From Chlorobium ferrooxidans DSM 13031 (lineage in GTDB: Bacteria > Bacteroidota > Chlorobiia > Chlorobiales > Chlorobiaceae): a stretch of DNA of 40,006 bases. How positions within the stretch are numbered: position 1 is the stretch's first letter; the number at the start of each line of letters is the position of its first letter. Shown piece by piece: positions 10,542 to 18,537 of this stretch. The stretch spans positions 1 through 40,006 of the forward strand of contig NZ_AASE01000007.1 in the NCBI RefSeq assembly GCF_000168715.1, given 5' to 3'. Made by a program: the position numbers and the translations under genes. The notes below the pieces were generated by a model. The model ran no database searches and was not told where the DNA came from. It saw only the letters and a list, made by a program, of their open reading frames with translations.

Positions 10542-12056
10542 TTACACATTAAACGCAAAATAGATCCGGTTCCCTCCGCGTTCAACGAGCAGAAAAAGCA
10601 TATTACCGGCTTTGATAGTTTTGACAATCGCACTGTACTGGCTGAATGAGCTCACACTCTGACGATTGATTGAGAGTATGATATCTCCACTGCGCAATCC
10701 GGATGTATAGGCATTGGAAGAGGGATCAATGGCAGTAATAATCACCCTGCCTGCTCCCTGCTTCAGGTTCAGCCGCTCTGCCAGTGCGGCAGTAAGCTCC
10801 TCAGCGTTGAAACCAAGTGCAGCCGTTACCTTTTCCCGCTCTGCCGGTGTTGCCGAAGCAACCTCCTTTGACGGCTGCGCTTCAAGACGAAGCGAAACAA
10901 GTCTGACACTGCCCTCTCTCTGCACCCTCATCTTCACGATGGTACCGGGAGTCTCTCTGGCGATGGCATTGCGGAGTTCAACACTGCTTTTGACCTTTAT
11001 AGTATTGAAATCAAGAATGACATCTCCGGTCCTTACACCGCTTTTTGCCGCAGGGCTGCCATCAACCACCGTTCCTACCAGCACCCCTTCACCCATCTTC
11101 AGGTTCATGGCTTTGGCAAGATTTTCATCAATATCCTGGATTGTTATTCCAAGATATCCCCTTGTGACCTTTCCCGAGTTAATAAGCGAAATCAGAACAG
11201 CTTTGGCCATATTGGAGGGTACCGCAAAGCCGATACCTTCAAATCCCCCGGTCCGGCTCGCAATCGCCGTATTGATACCGACCAGATCACCGTTGATATT
11301 GACCAGCGCACCTCCGGAATTACCCGGATTGATAGCCGCATCGGTCTGGATGAAATCCTCGTAATCTGCAAGGCCGACATTGGCCCTGCCCTTGGCACTG
11401 ACAATCCCCTGGGTGACGGTTCGGGCAAGATTCTCCCCAAGAGGACTTCCGATGGCAATAACCCACTCTCCGACACGGAGCTTGTCACTGTCACCGATCA
11501 GGATCGGCTTGAACCCTTTTGCATTGACCTTGATCACCGCCAGGTCGGTTTTGGGGTCCTTGCCGATAACTTTCGCGGCAATCTTGCGATTGTCGAAAGT
11601 GCGTATATAGACGACATCAGCGCCATCAATAACATGATTATTGGTAAGGATATAACCGTCATCGGTAACAATAACTCCCGAGCCGAGACCTCGCTGAACC
11701 TCTTTTCGGCCATTCGGCAAACCGCGCTTCGGCATCCCGAAAAAGTCGTCGAATGGAGTGCCGAAAAAACTGAATGGCGAAACCATCTGCTGGTTTACGG
11801 TCTTTTCCGTGAAAATCGTAACGACCGAAGGGGTCGCCGACTCTGCGATCTGCACAAACGCTTCATTGAAACTTTGCAGCGACTGAATCGGATAGCTCTC
11901 GATACTGTTTTTTGCCGAAGCAAACCTGGGGCTGTTGGAGAAGCTGCTGCCGTTGAGTGCAACGTTGAACTCAACATTGGAAAAAACAAGCGCACCAACA
12001 ACCGTACCTGCAAAAACCAGCAGCAGGTATTTCATGAATGTGTTTTTCTTTCTCAT
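10542..12056 (-). CDS. degP: Deg/HtrA-family periplasmic serine protease with two PDZ domains
   Basis: Periplasmic protease and chaperone of the Deg (DO) family, 504 aa. An N-terminal hydrophobic stretch (about 10-28) is a signal or anchor. The protease domain carries His141 (LTNNHVID), Asp171 (KTDLAVIKV) and Ser247 (NPGNSGGALV), a complete triad. PDZ1 (about 285-385) includes RGYLGITIQDID and GSPAAKSGVRTGDVI. PDZ2 (about 410-500) includes SNAYTSGLRSGDIILSINR. Two PDZ domains fit DegP/DegQ-type rather than DegS. It starts 26 bases after the trpE stop, so the two may share a transcript. The exact Deg subtype cannot be set from sequence alone. Confidence 0.93.
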   Translation of the reverse strand: MRKKNTFMKYLLLVFAGTVVGALVFSNVEFNVALNGSSFSNSPRFASAKNSIESYPIQSLQSFNEAFVQIAESATPSVVTIFTEKTVNQQMVSPFSFFGTPFDDFFGMPKRGLPNGRKEVQRGLGSGVIVTDDGYILTNNHVIDGADVVYIRTFDNRKIAAKVIGKDPKTDLAVIKVNAKGFKPILIGDSDKLRVGEWVIAIGSPLGENLARTVTQGIVSAKGRANVGLADYEDFIQTDAAINPGNSGGALVNINGDLVGINTAIASRTGGFEGIGFAVPSNMAKAVLISLINSGKVTRGYLGITIQDIDENLAKAMNLKMGEGVLVGTVVDGSPAAKSGVRTGDVILDFNTIKVKSSVELRNAIARETPGTIVKMRVQREGSVRLVSLRLEAQPSKEVASATPAEREKVTAALGFNAEELTAALAERLNLKQGAGRVIITAIDPSSNAYTSGLRSGDIILSINRQSVSSFSQYSAIVKTIKAGNMLFLLVERGGNRIYFAFNV

Positions 12057-12082
12057 CGGTTCTCTTTGAAATGTATTGATCG

Positions 12083-13573
12083 TTACTCAAATACCTCAAT
12101 ATTTTCAACGGCAGTAAGTCCTGCTTTCATCTTGTTCATCGTCTCTTCATATTCCGATTCCGGTTTTGAATCGGCAACAATACCACCGGCTGCCTGAAAA
12201 TAGATGGTGTTATCGGCAACTACCATAGTACGGATTGCAATAGCCGTCGTGAGATTGCCCTTGAAATCAAGAAATCCCACGGCACCACCGTAAAGCCCTC
12301 GCTTCTCTTTTTCAAGTTCGTAGATGATCTCCATGGCACGAACCTTGGGTGCTCCGGTAAGCGTACCCGCAGGAAAACAGGACCAGAAAGCATCCATGGT
12401 ACCCAGATCATCACGAAGCTCACCCCGAACATTACTGACAATATGCATCACATGGGAATATTTCTCAACCACCATCATCTCATTGGTCTCAACCGTACCG
12501 GTTTTGGCTATACGGCCGATATCGTTCCGGCTCAGATCAATAAGCATGAGATGCTCGGCCCGCTCTTTTTCATCGGCCAGCAGCTCAAGGGCAATACGCT
12601 CATCCTCTTCGAAACTGTTTCCCCTGTGCCTTGTTCCGGCTATCGGACGGGTATCAACCATCCGCCTGCCCTTGCTGTCACGTTCAACCCTGACGAGAAG
12701 TTCAGGTGATGAGCCGACAATCTCGAACTCCTTCATATTAAAGTAGTAGAGATAGGGCGAGGGATTGATCGTTCTCAGCATCCTGTAGACATCAAAGGGG
12801 CGGGTATTGAGATGACGGCGTAGTCGCTGCGACACCTGTACCTGGAAAATATCCCCTGCCAAAATATACTCCTTTGCAATGGCTACTTTTCCAAGATACT
12901 CTTCACGCTCAGTATTTGAAATAACCGGCTCCGGACGCTCAGGCCTGAAAGCAATCTCTTCACGCTGCAGCGGACGAAACATCTGTTCGGCAATAAGCTC
13001 TATTTTCTTGAGTGCTGAAGGTTTGTCGGTCTCGTCAAGGTAGTTGGAAACGATAAAGACCTTGCGCATGATGTTATCAAAAACCACCAGCGTATCACAG
13101 AAAAGGAGAAAAATATCGGGCAGTCCTGCCGGATCGGCAAGTTCAGGCGAAGGTATCCGTTCAACGAGGTGCATGGCATCATAACCGAAATAGCCGAACA
13201 CTCCCGAGGTGATCATCTGGGGAGCACCGTTCTTCTTCCGAGGAATCTCTTCAGTGTCAAATGCAGCAAGGGTGACGTCAATCTTCCGGCGCAGATCGGT
13301 CTCCTCTGCAGCTATCCGGCGGAGGTCACTGAATTTTTCATCAAGAATTTCAATGCTGCTTTCGCCATCAACAGAGCCTGTGAGAATAGCAACGGGATCA
13401 ATGGCTATATAGGAGAAACGGGCAAGAAGCTCCTCACCCTCAACCGATTCGAGCAGACAGGAAAAGGGGCGCTGCAGTTTAATATAGACTGATACCGGCG
13501 TCTCTGTGTCGGCATGGACCTCCTTGAAGAGCGGCTTGAGAAGATAGGGCGCATGCCGTTGATCTGCTTGCAT
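12083..13573 (-). CDS. trpE: Anthranilate synthase component I
   Basis: Converts chorismate to anthranilate, the first committed step of tryptophan biosynthesis, together with the glutamine amidotransferase TrpG. The 496-aa product has the LLES motif at residues 40-43, the region linked to tryptophan feedback binding. Conserved chorismate-binding motifs follow: FQVQVSQRL, SPYLYYFN, EFEIVGSSPELLVR, TRPIAGTRHRG, FPAGTLTGAPKVRAME and YGGAVGF. No amidotransferase domain is fused and no trpG lies adjacent; upstream there is a divergent gene. The start ATG 13573 gives a normal N terminus. No leader peptide or attenuator was recognised in the 112-base upstream gap. Aminodeoxychorismate synthase (PabB) is less likely given the LLES motif. 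Confidence 0.94.
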   Translation of the reverse strand: MQADQRHAPYLLKPLFKEVHADTETPVSVYIKLQRPFSCLLESVEGEELLARFSYIAIDPVAILTGSVDGESSIEILDEKFSDLRRIAAEETDLRRKIDVTLAAFDTEEIPRKKNGAPQMITSGVFGYFGYDAMHLVERIPSPELADPAGLPDIFLLFCDTLVVFDNIMRKVFIVSNYLDETDKPSALKKIELIAEQMFRPLQREEIAFRPERPEPVISNTEREEYLGKVAIAKEYILAGDIFQVQVSQRLRRHLNTRPFDVYRMLRTINPSPYLYYFNMKEFEIVGSSPELLVRVERDSKGRRMVDTRPIAGTRHRGNSFEEDERIALELLADEKERAEHLMLIDLSRNDIGRIAKTGTVETNEMMVVEKYSHVMHIVSNVRGELRDDLGTMDAFWSCFPAGTLTGAPKVRAMEIIYELEKEKRGLYGGAVGFLDFKGNLTTAIAIRTMVVADNTIYFQAAGGIVADSKPESEYEETMNKMKAGLTAVENIEVFE

Positions 13574-13685
13574 AACTATGTGTTGCGAAATTGGTTATTT
13601 GTTAAAGCACAATAAAGAGAAATATTTTGTATCGTAACAGGTAAACGAAACATACCCTGGAAACCGCTTGCAAGGCAGAGCAGTC

Positions 13686-14105
13686 ATGAAGCCCCGATTA
13701 CCCCACAAAACTTTCGTGATTAACTGGCTAAAAGCATTGATGCTCTCCCCCGGCATCCTGTTTCCGATGGCGTATCTGCTGCTTTATCTCTCTACCAACA
13801 TCTTTCTGAACAAAGATTATAAAAAGGATCTTACTCTCTCCTTCAACCGGGCAACCGGTAATTCCCTCCATATCAAGGTCGCATCGCTCAAAGCCGGTTT
13901 GATTTTCGACTCGGTCACCCTCAATCAGATCGAGCTGACCTCAACGGTTCCGGTTGAGGGTGCCAAAAGTAGTTCCGGTGATAAAATCACCATCAAATCC
14001 ATGAAGATCAACTCTCCCGATCTTCAAAACATTCTCTTCAGCCAATGTGCGCTCCAGGCATCAACAGAGCAGGTCTGTGAAAAAATTCTTGCCGGAACGC
14101 ATTGA
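13686..14105 (+). CDS. Small membrane-anchored hypothetical protein (139 aa)
   Basis: Not recognised as a named family. A single strongly hydrophobic segment (residues about 17-42: LMLSPGILFPMAYLLLY and following) suggests an N-terminal inner-membrane anchor with the remainder in the periplasm. The periplasmic part, for example FNRATGNSLHIKVASLKAG and FDSVTLNQIELT, has the beta-strand rhythm seen in AsmA-like or general secretion pathway N/C-type proteins, but this is only a resemblance. The start is ATG 13686; an in-frame TTG at 13668 is the alternative. It is divergent from trpE and ends two bases before the lepB stop on the other strand. Confidence 0.6.
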   Translation: MKPRLPHKTFVINWLKALMLSPGILFPMAYLLLYLSTNIFLNKDYKKDLTLSFNRATGNSLHIKVASLKAGLIFDSVTLNQIELTSTVPVEGAKSSSGDKITIKSMKINSPDLQNILFSQCALQASTEQVCEKILAGTH

Positions 14106-14107
14106 GT

Positions 14108-14944
14108 TCAATGAATCAGCATCCCTGAACGCTGCCAGCGAATCGACGCGAGTTTGCCAACCGGGTTGGTAAATATTGAGAGATCCGGATTCCAGGACCA
14201 GTAGACAATCAGCGCTTCACCCACAAGATCCTTTTCAGGCAGAAACCCCCAGAAACGGCTGTCAAGACTGTTGTCACGATTGTCGCCCATCGCAAAATAG
14301 TAGTTGGACTGAACCCTGTATTCAGTAGCCGGTGCGCCGTCAATAAAAACCAGCCTCCCCTGAAGACTCACATCGTGACCTTCATCGGCAACAAGATCTG
14401 CGTAAAGCGGCCAGGTCTGGGCATTCAACTTGATGACATCTCCTTTTCGGGGAACCCGTATCGGGCCGTAGTTATCCTTGTTGTAATTTGAAAACTGGGG
14501 AAAGATCATCTCATCGCCAATACCTGCCGGTATAACGGAAGAGAGGAACTGTCCTTCCGGCGGAAGTGCTACCGGCTTTTTATTGACGGAAAGCTGCCTG
14601 TCATGAATCTCAAGGGTGTCTCCGCTGATAGCGACACAACGCTTGATATAGTTCATCGAACGGTCTTTGGGAAACTTGAAGACAATAACGTCGCCTCGCT
14701 TGACCTCGTCAACACCCGGCAGGCGGATATCGGTAAACGGTATTTTGGGCCCGTAAACATATTTGTTGACAAAAAGAAAATCACCGGCAAGCAGCGTATT
14801 CTCCATCGATCCGGTCGGAATACGATAGGATTCAACCACGAAAATACGGAGAACGGTCGCGAATATTGCCGCAATAATCAGCGCTTCAAACCACTCCTGT
14901 GAATGTTTTTTTTCCGGTTTACCCGGTTGATTACTCAGTGCCAT
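14108..14944 (-). CDS. lepB: Signal peptidase I
   Basis: Inner-membrane serine protease that removes signal peptides from exported proteins. From ATG 14944 the product is 278 aa. A single N-terminal membrane segment (EALIIAAIFATVLRIFVVES) precedes the box B motif PTGSMENTL with catalytic Ser46. The catalytic Lys101 lies in MNYIKRCVAISGD, and box E is GDNRDNSLDSRFWGF. An in-frame TTG at 15025 would add 27 residues, but these are encoded next to the palindromic repeat and look non-conserved, so the ATG is preferred. It follows lepA on the same strand, the classical lepA-lepB order, with a 342-base gap holding a repeat element. It is moderately larger than Gram-positive types, as in Bacteroidota/Chlorobiota. 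Confidence 0.95.
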   Translation of the reverse strand: MALSNQPGKPEKKHSQEWFEALIIAAIFATVLRIFVVESYRIPTGSMENTLLAGDFLFVNKYVYGPKIPFTDIRLPGVDEVKRGDVIVFKFPKDRSMNYIKRCVAISGDTLEIHDRQLSVNKKPVALPPEGQFLSSVIPAGIGDEMIFPQFSNYNKDNYGPIRVPRKGDVIKLNAQTWPLYADLVADEGHDVSLQGRLVFIDGAPATEYRVQSNYYFAMGDNRDNSLDSRFWGFLPEKDLVGEALIVYWSWNPDLSIFTNPVGKLASIRWQRSGMLIH

Positions 14945-15033
14945 ATCGTGTTTTGGTTGTAAAAATCCCCCATTCGGAAGGACTCTCTTTTTTTTTGACG
15001 CTATCTGCTGCAAAATCCTGCGCAAACTCTTCT

Positions 15034-15175
15034 GGGCACCTCTATTTATTTATTCCGAAACCCGATTACTGCGTTGGGTGGTGCTCGAAATCCTCATGTA
15101 CTACGTGTACACTCCGGTTTCTGTGCTCCATCCGCCTTGTCCTCGGGCTTCTCACGACAATAAATAGAGGGCCCT
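15034..15175. repeat. 142-bp MITE-like palindromic repeat, copy 1
   Basis: Begins GGGCACCTCTATTTATT and ends AATAAATAGAGGGCCCT, giving near-perfect terminal inverted repeats; the 12 bases CCTCTATTTATT are exact (15039-15050 with 15159-15170). The centre carries GTAC-TACGT-GTAC flanked by imperfectly paired arms, so the whole unit can fold as one long imperfect hairpin. It is about 91% identical to the copy at 18116-18257 and of equal length. No coding capacity was seen. It could be a MITE or a REP-type element; target duplications are not evident. Confidence 0.85.
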
Positions 15176-15199
15176 CCTACTAAATCATCTGCCACCTCT

Positions 15200-15216
15200 C
15201 CCCGACGACGTCGGGG
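15200..15216. repeat. CCCCGASGASGTCGGGG palindrome, copy 1
   Basis: A 17-base hairpin (arms of eight, centre A). The same sequence with two C-to-G changes occurs at 28928-28944. Both copies lie in gene-free gaps. Confidence 0.7.
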
Positions 15217-15286
15217 ACGGGAAATGATTTCGAGTACCGCCCAACACCGCCATCAAATCGCGGAACAGATTTTTAGCGGTGCTCCT

Positions 15287-17104
15287 CTATTCGTCAATGT
15301 TCAACAGTGCCAGGAACGCCTCCTGCGGCACCTCCACCCTTCCAACCTGCTTCATGCGCTTCTTGCCCTCTTTCTGCTTTTCAAGCAGCTTGCGCTTCCG
15401 GCTGATATCACCGCCATAACATTTGGCCAGCACGTTTTTGCGCATCGCCGAGATGGTTTCGCGCGATATCACCTTGCTGCCGATAGCCGCCTGGATGGCA
15501 ACTTCATACATCTGCTTTGGAATAATCGCTTTCAGCTTTATACAGAGCTTTTTGCCCCAGTCGTAAGCTTTTGATCGATGCACAACTATGGATAGCGCAT
15601 CAACCGTATCACCATTGAGCAGCACATCAAGCTTGACCAGTTCGGACTCACGATAGCCGATATACTCGTAATCCATCGAGGCGTACCCCTTGGAAATTGA
15701 TTTTAAACGGTCATGGAAATCAAAGACGATCTCGGCAAGCGGAAACTCGAAATGCATGATCACCCTCAATGTATCAAGGTAGTCGGTATTCTTGTACTCA
15801 CCCCGCCGCTCCATGCCGAGCTTCATGATGTTGCCGATATAGTCGGCAAGGGTAATAATCTGCATGCTGACATAGGGTTCTTCAACCAGGCTTATCCGTC
15901 CGGGTTCAGGCATCTTTGATGGATTGTCAACAATAACCATCTCCGAGTTGGTCAGCATAACCCGGTACTCAACGTTCGGAACCGTGGTAATGATATTGAC
16001 CCCGTACTCACGCTCAAGCCGCTCCTGAATGATCTCCATGTGGAGCAGACCGAGAAATCCGCAGCGGAAGCCGAAACCGAGCGCAACCGACGTTTCAGGG
16101 GTATAGACCAGCGAGGCATCGTTCAGGGCGAGCTTTTCGAGCGACTCGCGCAGATCCTCGAACTCATTGGAGTTAATCGGATAGAGGCCGCTGAAGACCA
16201 TCGGTTTGACATCCTTGTAGCCCGCAAGACGCTCTTTTGCCGGATTGTCGGCAAGCGTGACCGTATCGCCGACCTTGGCATCCTTCACATCCTTGATGGA
16301 GCAGATGAGATAGCCGACATCCCCCGACTCAAGAATGTTTTTCGGCTGCCGCTTCATGCTCATGGTGCCGATTTCGTCAGCAAGAAAAAGCTTGTCGTTG
16401 GCAAAAAACTTGACCCTGTCTCCCTTTCTAAGAGAGCCCTCAACAATACGCAGATAGATCACCGCCCCCCGGTAGGCATCAAAAACCGAGTCAAAGATCA
16501 GCGCCCTGAGCGGGAGATGATTGTTGTCGGCCGGAGCCGGAACCCGTTTGACAATAGCTTCAATAAGTACGTCAACCCCGATACCGGCCTTGGCCGAGAC
16601 AGGAATGATATCCTCACGATTGACACCGATCAGATCGATAACCTGACGGGCAACACCTTCAACATCGGAAGAGGGAAGATCTATTTTATTGATGACCGGA
16701 ATAATGTCGAGCCCGGCATCAATGGCGAGATAGAGGTTGGCAATGGTCTGCGCTTCAACACCCTGTGTGGCATCAACCACAAGCAGCGCGCCTTCGCAGG
16801 CCGCAAGCGAACGTGACACCTCATAGCTGAAATCGACGTGACCCGGAGTATCAATAAGGTTCAGGGTGTACTCAATACCATCCTGAGCCTTGTACTTCAT
16901 CTGGATGGCATGGCTCTTTATGGTAATACCGCGCTCCCGCTCAAGGTCCATGTCATCAAGAACCTGTGCGGAGGCCATCTGGGTGCGGTCAAGGGTATGC
17001 GTTATCTCCAGCAGGCGATCGGCCAGTGTGGATTTTCCGTGATCAATATGAGCGATAATGCAGAAGTTTCTGATACGGTTAACTTCTGTACTGGGCAAGG
17101 CCAT
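15287..17104 (-). CDS. lepA: Elongation factor 4 (LepA), translational GTPase
   Basis: Ribosome-dependent GTPase (EF4) that acts in initiation or back-translocation. The 605-aa product has the typical length. The G domain has [14 protein letters not shown] (G1), [14 protein letters not shown] (G3) and PVINKIDLP (G4). Domains similar to EF-G II, III and V follow, and the LepA-specific C-terminal end is present as [20 protein letters not shown] (ends in LLNIDE). The start is ATG 17104. lepB follows on the same strand, as in many bacteria, but with the repeat-filled gap. Confidence 0.98.
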   Translation of the reverse strand: MALPSTEVNRIRNFCIIAHIDHGKSTLADRLLEITHTLDRTQMASAQVLDDMDLERERGITIKSHAIQMKYKAQDGIEYTLNLIDTPGHVDFSYEVSRSLAACEGALLVVDATQGVEAQTIANLYLAIDAGLDIIPVINKIDLPSSDVEGVARQVIDLIGVNREDIIPVSAKAGIGVDVLIEAIVKRVPAPADNNHLPLRALIFDSVFDAYRGAVIYLRIVEGSLRKGDRVKFFANDKLFLADEIGTMSMKRQPKNILESGDVGYLICSIKDVKDAKVGDTVTLADNPAKERLAGYKDVKPMVFSGLYPINSNEFEDLRESLEKLALNDASLVYTPETSVALGFGFRCGFLGLLHMEIIQERLEREYGVNIITTVPNVEYRVMLTNSEMVIVDNPSKMPEPGRISLVEEPYVSMQIITLADYIGNIMKLGMERRGEYKNTDYLDTLRVIMHFEFPLAEIVFDFHDRLKSISKGYASMDYEYIGYRESELVKLDVLLNGDTVDALSIVVHRSKAYDWGKKLCIKLKAIIPKQMYEVAIQAAIGSKVISRETISAMRKNVLAKCYGGDISRKRKLLEKQKEGKKRMKQVGRVEVPQEAFLALLNIDE

Positions 17105-17221
17105 ATAAAAGGGCGTTTTATTCTGGTAAAAATTTCAAGGTGAGAATATAAGCAAATAATACGATTGTGCCGACCCGGAGTCGAGAGAGAAGCTCTGAAG
17201 CTGTTTCTGAATGATTTTCAA

Positions 17222-17234
17222 GCTCCGTGGGAGC
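17222..17234. repeat. Short hairpin GCTCCGTGGGAGC upstream of lepA
   Basis: Stem GCTCC/GGAGC with a three-base loop, followed by GCAACATG. It resembles, from memory, the GCTCC(N)AGGAGC...CATG intergenic repeats of many environmental bacteria. Only one copy is seen here, so repeat status is unproved. Confidence 0.35.
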
Positions 17235-17320
17235 GCAACATGCGTAGCACTTCGTTATAATTGCTTGCAGAGAGTGAGTGAATGAGGGCTGACGACACAA
17301 AGCTCACCAGCGGAAGCGTA

Positions 17321-17599
17321 TTAGCGCAAAGCGTCCGTCTGAAGCACATTGTCAGGCATGGTTTCAACCGGCACCATCTCGTCAATTATCGTTTCTGGCG
17401 CAATATCCTGTTCGTGCGGCCAGGTAACAGCACCAAAAAGAATACCGACCTGATTGAAATAATGCACATCTCTGAGTTCCCTGAAGACACCGCGATCAAG
17501 GTAAGGCTTCATATCAAAAACACCCTGACGACCATCTTCAATTTCCACATAAATGCGATAATCAGATAACGGTTTGACAGCTTTTATATCCCAAAACAT
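17321..17599 (-). CDS. DUF2442 domain-containing protein (partner of DUF4160)
   Basis: A 92-aa protein matching the DUF2442 family: WDIKAVKPLSDYRIYVEIED, DGRQGVFDMKPYLDRGVF and WPHEQDIAPETI. Members are small proteins usually encoded right after a DUF4160 gene, a pair often listed among putative toxin-antitoxin modules; the biochemical function is unknown. ATG 17599 is preferred over GTG 17611 because GAGGT, a good ribosome binding site, lies about five bases before it. That site overlaps the stop of the upstream DUF4160 remnant (17608). The gene itself seems intact; only its partner is damaged. Confidence 0.85.
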   Translation of the reverse strand: MFWDIKAVKPLSDYRIYVEIEDGRQGVFDMKPYLDRGVFRELRDVHYFNQVGILFGAVTWPHEQDIAPETIIDEMVPVETMPDNVLQTDALR

Positions 17600-17607
17600 A
17601 CCAGACC

Positions 17608-17729
17608 TCACAGTGGTGTAATTTTATATGGTTCTTCTCCATTAACCGCTAACGTCCAATCAGCCATTAATTCATCACGATGTAATTCAAACGGATAATG
17701 ATTCCGTAAAACATTGATATGATTGGCAT
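17608..17729 (-). pseudogene. Internally deleted DUF4160 gene
   Basis: From ATG 17729 the frame reads MPIISMFYGIIIR, the family's usual N terminus, then hits a stop after seven more codons. In another frame of the same segment, ELHRDELMADWTLAVNG continues as EEPYKITPL and ends at TGA 17608; this matches the family's C terminus. The conserved middle, with its His-rich HHxPHIH-type region, is absent. So an internal deletion plus a frameshift has joined the two ends. The remnant ends eight bases before the DUF2442 start. Family matches are from memory of the consensus. Confidence 0.75.
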
Positions 17730-17752
17730 TTCTCATGTTCTCCTGTATTTAT

Positions 17753-17806
17753 GCCTAACATGGCGTTAACCCGTCAGTGAGTGGTTTAGTTCAGCGCTAT
17801 GTCAGA
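17753..17806 (-). other. Possible attC-like imperfect dyad
   Basis: On the minus strand the segment runs from TCTGACATAGCGCTGAAC, through about 18 bases, to GTTAACGCCATGTTAGGC. The two arms are imperfectly complementary, and the last arm ends in GTTAGGC, matching the GTTRRRY core of integron attC sites. It lies just after the brnA stop and before the DUF4160/DUF2442 pair, where a cassette boundary would fall. The other core box is poor and no integrase is in the window. Confidence 0.3.
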
Positions 17807-17814
17807 AGGTACGC

Positions 17815-18033
17815 TCACTCAGTCCAATTGAAATTGGGCTTTCTGTGTGTTGAAACACAATCTCTCAGATAGAGGTTTATCAATGACTGGTAAGGAAGGC
17901 CCATTTCATCAGAAAGTGACTTGAAGTAGTCAACAACATCCTCACCAAGCCGGATTGTTACCGGCTTTTTCAATTTTGCCGCGTACGGATTTTTTTTACG
18001 CTTCATTTTTGAGAGATCGTATTCTTCTTTCAT
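17815..18033 (-). CDS. brnA: BrnA-like (CopG/ribbon-helix-helix) antitoxin
   Basis: A 72-aa protein with a basic N terminus (MKEEYDLSKMKRKKNPYAAK) and a ribbon-helix-helix-like part: KPVTIRLGEDVVDYFKSLSD followed by GLPYQSLINLYLRDC. This is the pattern of BrnA antitoxins, which neutralise the RNase toxin BrnT and repress their operon. The start ATG 18033 overlaps the stop of the 26-codon brnT remnant as TGATG, the usual arrangement for brnTA. With the toxin broken, this is a solitary antitoxin; it could still repress its own promoter or neutralise BrnT toxins encoded elsewhere. Confidence 0.82.
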   Translation of the reverse strand: MKEEYDLSKMKRKKNPYAAKLKKPVTIRLGEDVVDYFKSLSDEMGLPYQSLINLYLRDCVSTHRKPNFNWTE

Positions 18034-18113
18034 CAGTTACCCCTGTAGAATTTGGTTTCGCAGAAGGAAGCGATCCTGGCTTTGTCATCATCCCATTGAA
18101 ACTTGATAGCCAT
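18033..18113 (-). pseudogene. brnT: Truncated/internally deleted brnT toxin (26 codons)
   Basis: An ORF of 26 codons begins MAIKFQWDDDKARIAS, the typical BrnT start (F-x-W-D-x-x-K-A), and ends ETKFYRGN, similar to the family's C-terminal E-x-x-x-Y end. Normal BrnT proteins have about 90 residues, so the catalytic middle is missing. The frame remains open and its stop overlaps the brnA start (TGATG). The ATG at 18113 lies three bases from the edge of the 142-bp palindromic element, so the native promoter region has also been replaced or displaced. Confidence 0.68.
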
Positions 18114-18115
18114 CT

Positions 18116-18257
18116 GGGCACCGCTATTTATTTGTTCCGAAACCCGATTACTGCGTTTGGCGGTGCTCGAAATCCTCATGTACTCTTTGTACACTCCGGT
18201 TTCTGCGCTCCGTCCGCCTTGTTCTCGGGCTTCTCACGACAATAAATAGAGGCGCCC
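18116..18257. repeat. 142-bp MITE-like palindromic repeat, copy 2
   Basis: Begins GGGCACCGCTATTTATT and ends AATAAATAGAGGCGCCC. It is equal in length and about 91% identical to copy 1 at 15034-15175; the differences cluster in the central loop (CTCTTTG against CTACGTG) and the ends. It is in the same orientation and directly abuts the brnT remnant start. Confidence 0.85.
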
Positions 18258-18423
18258 ATAATTGTAAATATAAATTATGTACAAAGGAAAAGCAATCCGA
18301 CAGATTGAAACTATATGTCTTTGAAAATCAATTGTAGATTTACTATCCGGTAGAGGCTCTGGAACTGTAAAAGTCAGATTCAGGGACGTAAGTGAGAGAG
18401 GTAAGTTAATCAGAAGAAGAAAC

Positions 18424-18452
18424 CGGATTCCCCTCTGCGTTCGGAATGACAA
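18424..18452 (-). repeat. TGTCATTCCGAACG-type interspersed repeat, copy B
   Basis: The minus strand reads TGTCATTCCGAACGCAGAGG and then GGAATCCGG, closely matching TGTCATCTCGAACGCAATGA at 1316-1335. The pattern is familiar from many bacterial intergenic regions. The rest of the gap between the palindrome and fmt (18258-18537) holds no recognisable gene. Confidence 0.5.
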
Positions 18453-18537
18453 ATGAACAGGTAAGGGGCGACAATAAAAGGGTGGATCGACGAAACCTAT
18501 AGGATTTTTCAGGAATGTGGGCCTGGTGACCCCTCCC

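Larger units (their letters stand above)
14945..15286. other. Gap between lepA and lepB, containing two palindromic elements
   Basis: 342 bases without a gene. It contains the 142-bp MITE-like palindrome (15034-15175) and a CCCCGACGACGTCGGGG palindrome at 15200-15216. The latter sits inside a larger imperfect dyad running from AAATCAT (15182) to ATGATTT (15230). Any lepA-lepB read-through transcript must pass these hairpins. Confidence 0.7.

Noticed and set aside
11634..12197. Plus-strand ORF of 187 aa
   Set aside because: It is antisense to the conserved Deg protease and the end of trpE, with no family resemblance.
16040..16816. Plus-strand ORF of 258 aa
   Set aside because: It is a shadow within lepA, whose reading frame is fully conserved.
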